Assembly (NCBI RefSeq): GCF_910588665.1
Contig: NZ_CAJUPR010000002.1
Span: 128,031-192,030 of the forward strand
DNA: 64,000 nt
Direction of reading: 5' to 3'
Origin: an uncultured Brachyspira sp.
GTDB taxonomy: Bacteria; Spirochaetota; Brachyspiria; Brachyspirales; Brachyspiraceae
Both the position numbers and the translations under genes were made by a program. This document shows, in pieces, positions 63,092 to 64,000 of the stretch. The notes under the pieces are model-generated. The model saw only the letters and a program-made list of their open reading frames with translations, had not been told where the DNA came from and searched no databases. How positions within the stretch are numbered: the first letter of the stretch is position 1; each line of letters begins with the position of its first letter.

Positions 63092-64000
63092 ATGAAAGAA
63101 AAAATTAAAACAATAAAAGAAAAAATAATAATAAGAAAAGATATAATATTCTCAGTTATAGTGTCTTTTATACTTCATATATTTATGATAAGCTTTATAA
63201 ACACATATTTAATAAACGATGTATTTGCATCTGAACAGCATAAAAAAAATTATGAAGAGATATATAAAAAAGATGATTATATGTTTTTGGTTGAAACTCC
63301 TGAGATAGAGGAGGAGGAAAGCGAAGAGGATACTTATTTTGCATCCGATAAAACTTTAAAATCTAAAGGAAGAGAGTATGTAAATCCTTCCAAAACTTTT
63401 TCTCAGACTTCTTTTTTATCATTCTTAGGAGATGGAGCAAGAAGCCCAGTAATAGAAAGAAAATCTGAAGAATATATAAATCCTAATAATACAATAACCG
63501 AAAAAAAAGATATAGGAAATGAAGCATCAAAAGATAATGTAAAGTCCTATAAGCCTAAAAATCCTGGTTTAAAAGGCGATGTAAAAATACCTGCTTCCTT
63601 TGAAGAGGGGGCAGACAGAGCCGTTATATTTTCAAGCGAAACGGGAAGTATTCAATTGGGTACAAAAGCTCAGGAATATTTCTGGTATTTCTATTCTTTG
63701 GTTTTGTCTGTAAGAGATGCATGGTATCTTACAATTCCAAATCAGGCGCATTATCTTGGTCTTATAAGAACCGATGAAGTTGAGGTGCTTATTTCTATAG
63801 ATGAAGAGGGAAATATATTGTTTGAAAATTTTTTAAAAAAATCTCCTATAGGTCAGAGCAGTCTTGATAATTCATGTTCAAAGGCTGTTGAATATGCTGA
63901 AAAATTAAAGCCGCCTCCTAAAGAGCTATGGAATAATTATGCGGAAAACGGTAAGATTTATATACCTTTTAAATTTATATATCAGAATTTCAGCAGAAAT
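63092..64000 (+). CDS. TonB/TolA-like envelope protein (runs off right edge)
   Basis: An ATG at 63092 opens a 303-codon frame that is still open at the window end. It has an N-terminal membrane helix (about 21-41, FSVIVSFILHIFMISFINTY), an acidic linker (EIEEEESEEDTY) and a long charged segment, followed by a C-terminal alpha-beta domain (YSLVLSVRDAWYL, then EVEVLISIDEEGNILFENFL and SCSKAVEYAEKLKPPPKELW) typical of TonB/TolA C-termini, which link the inner membrane to outer-membrane receptors. The rest lies beyond the window. Confidence 0.7.
   Translation, partial: MKEKIKTIKEKIIIRKDIIFSVIVSFILHIFMISFINTYLINDVFASEQHKKNYEEIYKKDDYMFLVETPEIEEEESEEDTYFASDKTLKSKGREYVNPSKTFSQTSFLSFLGDGARSPVIERKSEEYINPNNTITEKKDIGNEASKDNVKSYKPKNPGLKGDVKIPASFEEGADRAVIFSSETGSIQLGTKAQEYFWYFYSLVLSVRDAWYLTIPNQAHYLGLIRTDEVEVLISIDEEGNILFENFLKKSPIGQSSLDNSCSKAVEYAEKLKPPPKELWNNYAENGKIYIPFKFIYQNFSRN

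Overview
The window looks like chromosomal DNA of a spirochete, most probably Brachyspira. It is very AT-rich and carries many large methyl-accepting chemotaxis proteins, scattered flagellar genes (flgK, a flgF/flhO-type rod gene, a FlgM-like gene) and a tail-plus-lysis cluster whose protein sizes recall the VSH-1 gene transfer agent of Brachyspira. No rRNA, tRNA, CRISPR array or insertion sequence was recognised.

Layout. 0-7.6 kb: leftward genes for an AddB-like nuclease, a UDP-glucuronate decarboxylase, a membrane TPR protein with an Mrr-like end, and HisC. 7.7-17.5 kb: rightward chemoreceptor, flgK, a second chemoreceptor with an unusual C-terminal domain, CreD and an NCS2 purine permease. 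17.6-23.5 kb: asd, two tandem secreted PepSY-like proteins behind a perfect consensus promoter, an AllD/Ldh2-type dehydrogenase, a MoxR-type ATPase, a lipoprotein and ssb. 23.5-34.9 kb: a leftward housekeeping block (tmk, mraY, smc, alr, a polytopic chemoreceptor, a rod gene, murA). 35.2-38.4 kb: three small membrane proteins built from one repeated module, a CapD-like sugar dehydratase and a DUF4234 protein. 38.5-40.4 kb: another chemoreceptor.

40.6-53.4 kb is the accessory region. It is a leftward phage tail and lysis cluster: Dit-like, hub-like, coiled-coil, PEGA-like, tail-tube-like and fibre proteins, then a DUF5675 protein, a holin and spanin-like proteins. No capsid, portal, terminase, integrase or repressor is present. 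Inside it sit a two-gene cargo unit with its own consensus promoter and terminator, a gene pair joined by a candidate -1 frameshift site, three tandem ~73-bp hairpin repeats and, at its end, the C-terminal stump of a YoeB-type toxin.

53.6-64 kb returns to housekeeping: nfeD, small secreted proteins, an EamA transporter, plsY, der, a pseudo-histidine-kinase/membrane-LuxR pair, a FlgM-like protein, rsmI with no ordinary start codon, and a TonB-like protein cut by the window edge. A 569-bp AT-rich gap after der holds four identical DnaA-box-like 9-mers. Two parS-like palindromes lie upstream of rsmI. With the leftward bias of most genes to the left, these suggest that the replication origin lies in or near the right end of the window. 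All functional calls rest on reading motifs by eye; no database search was possible.
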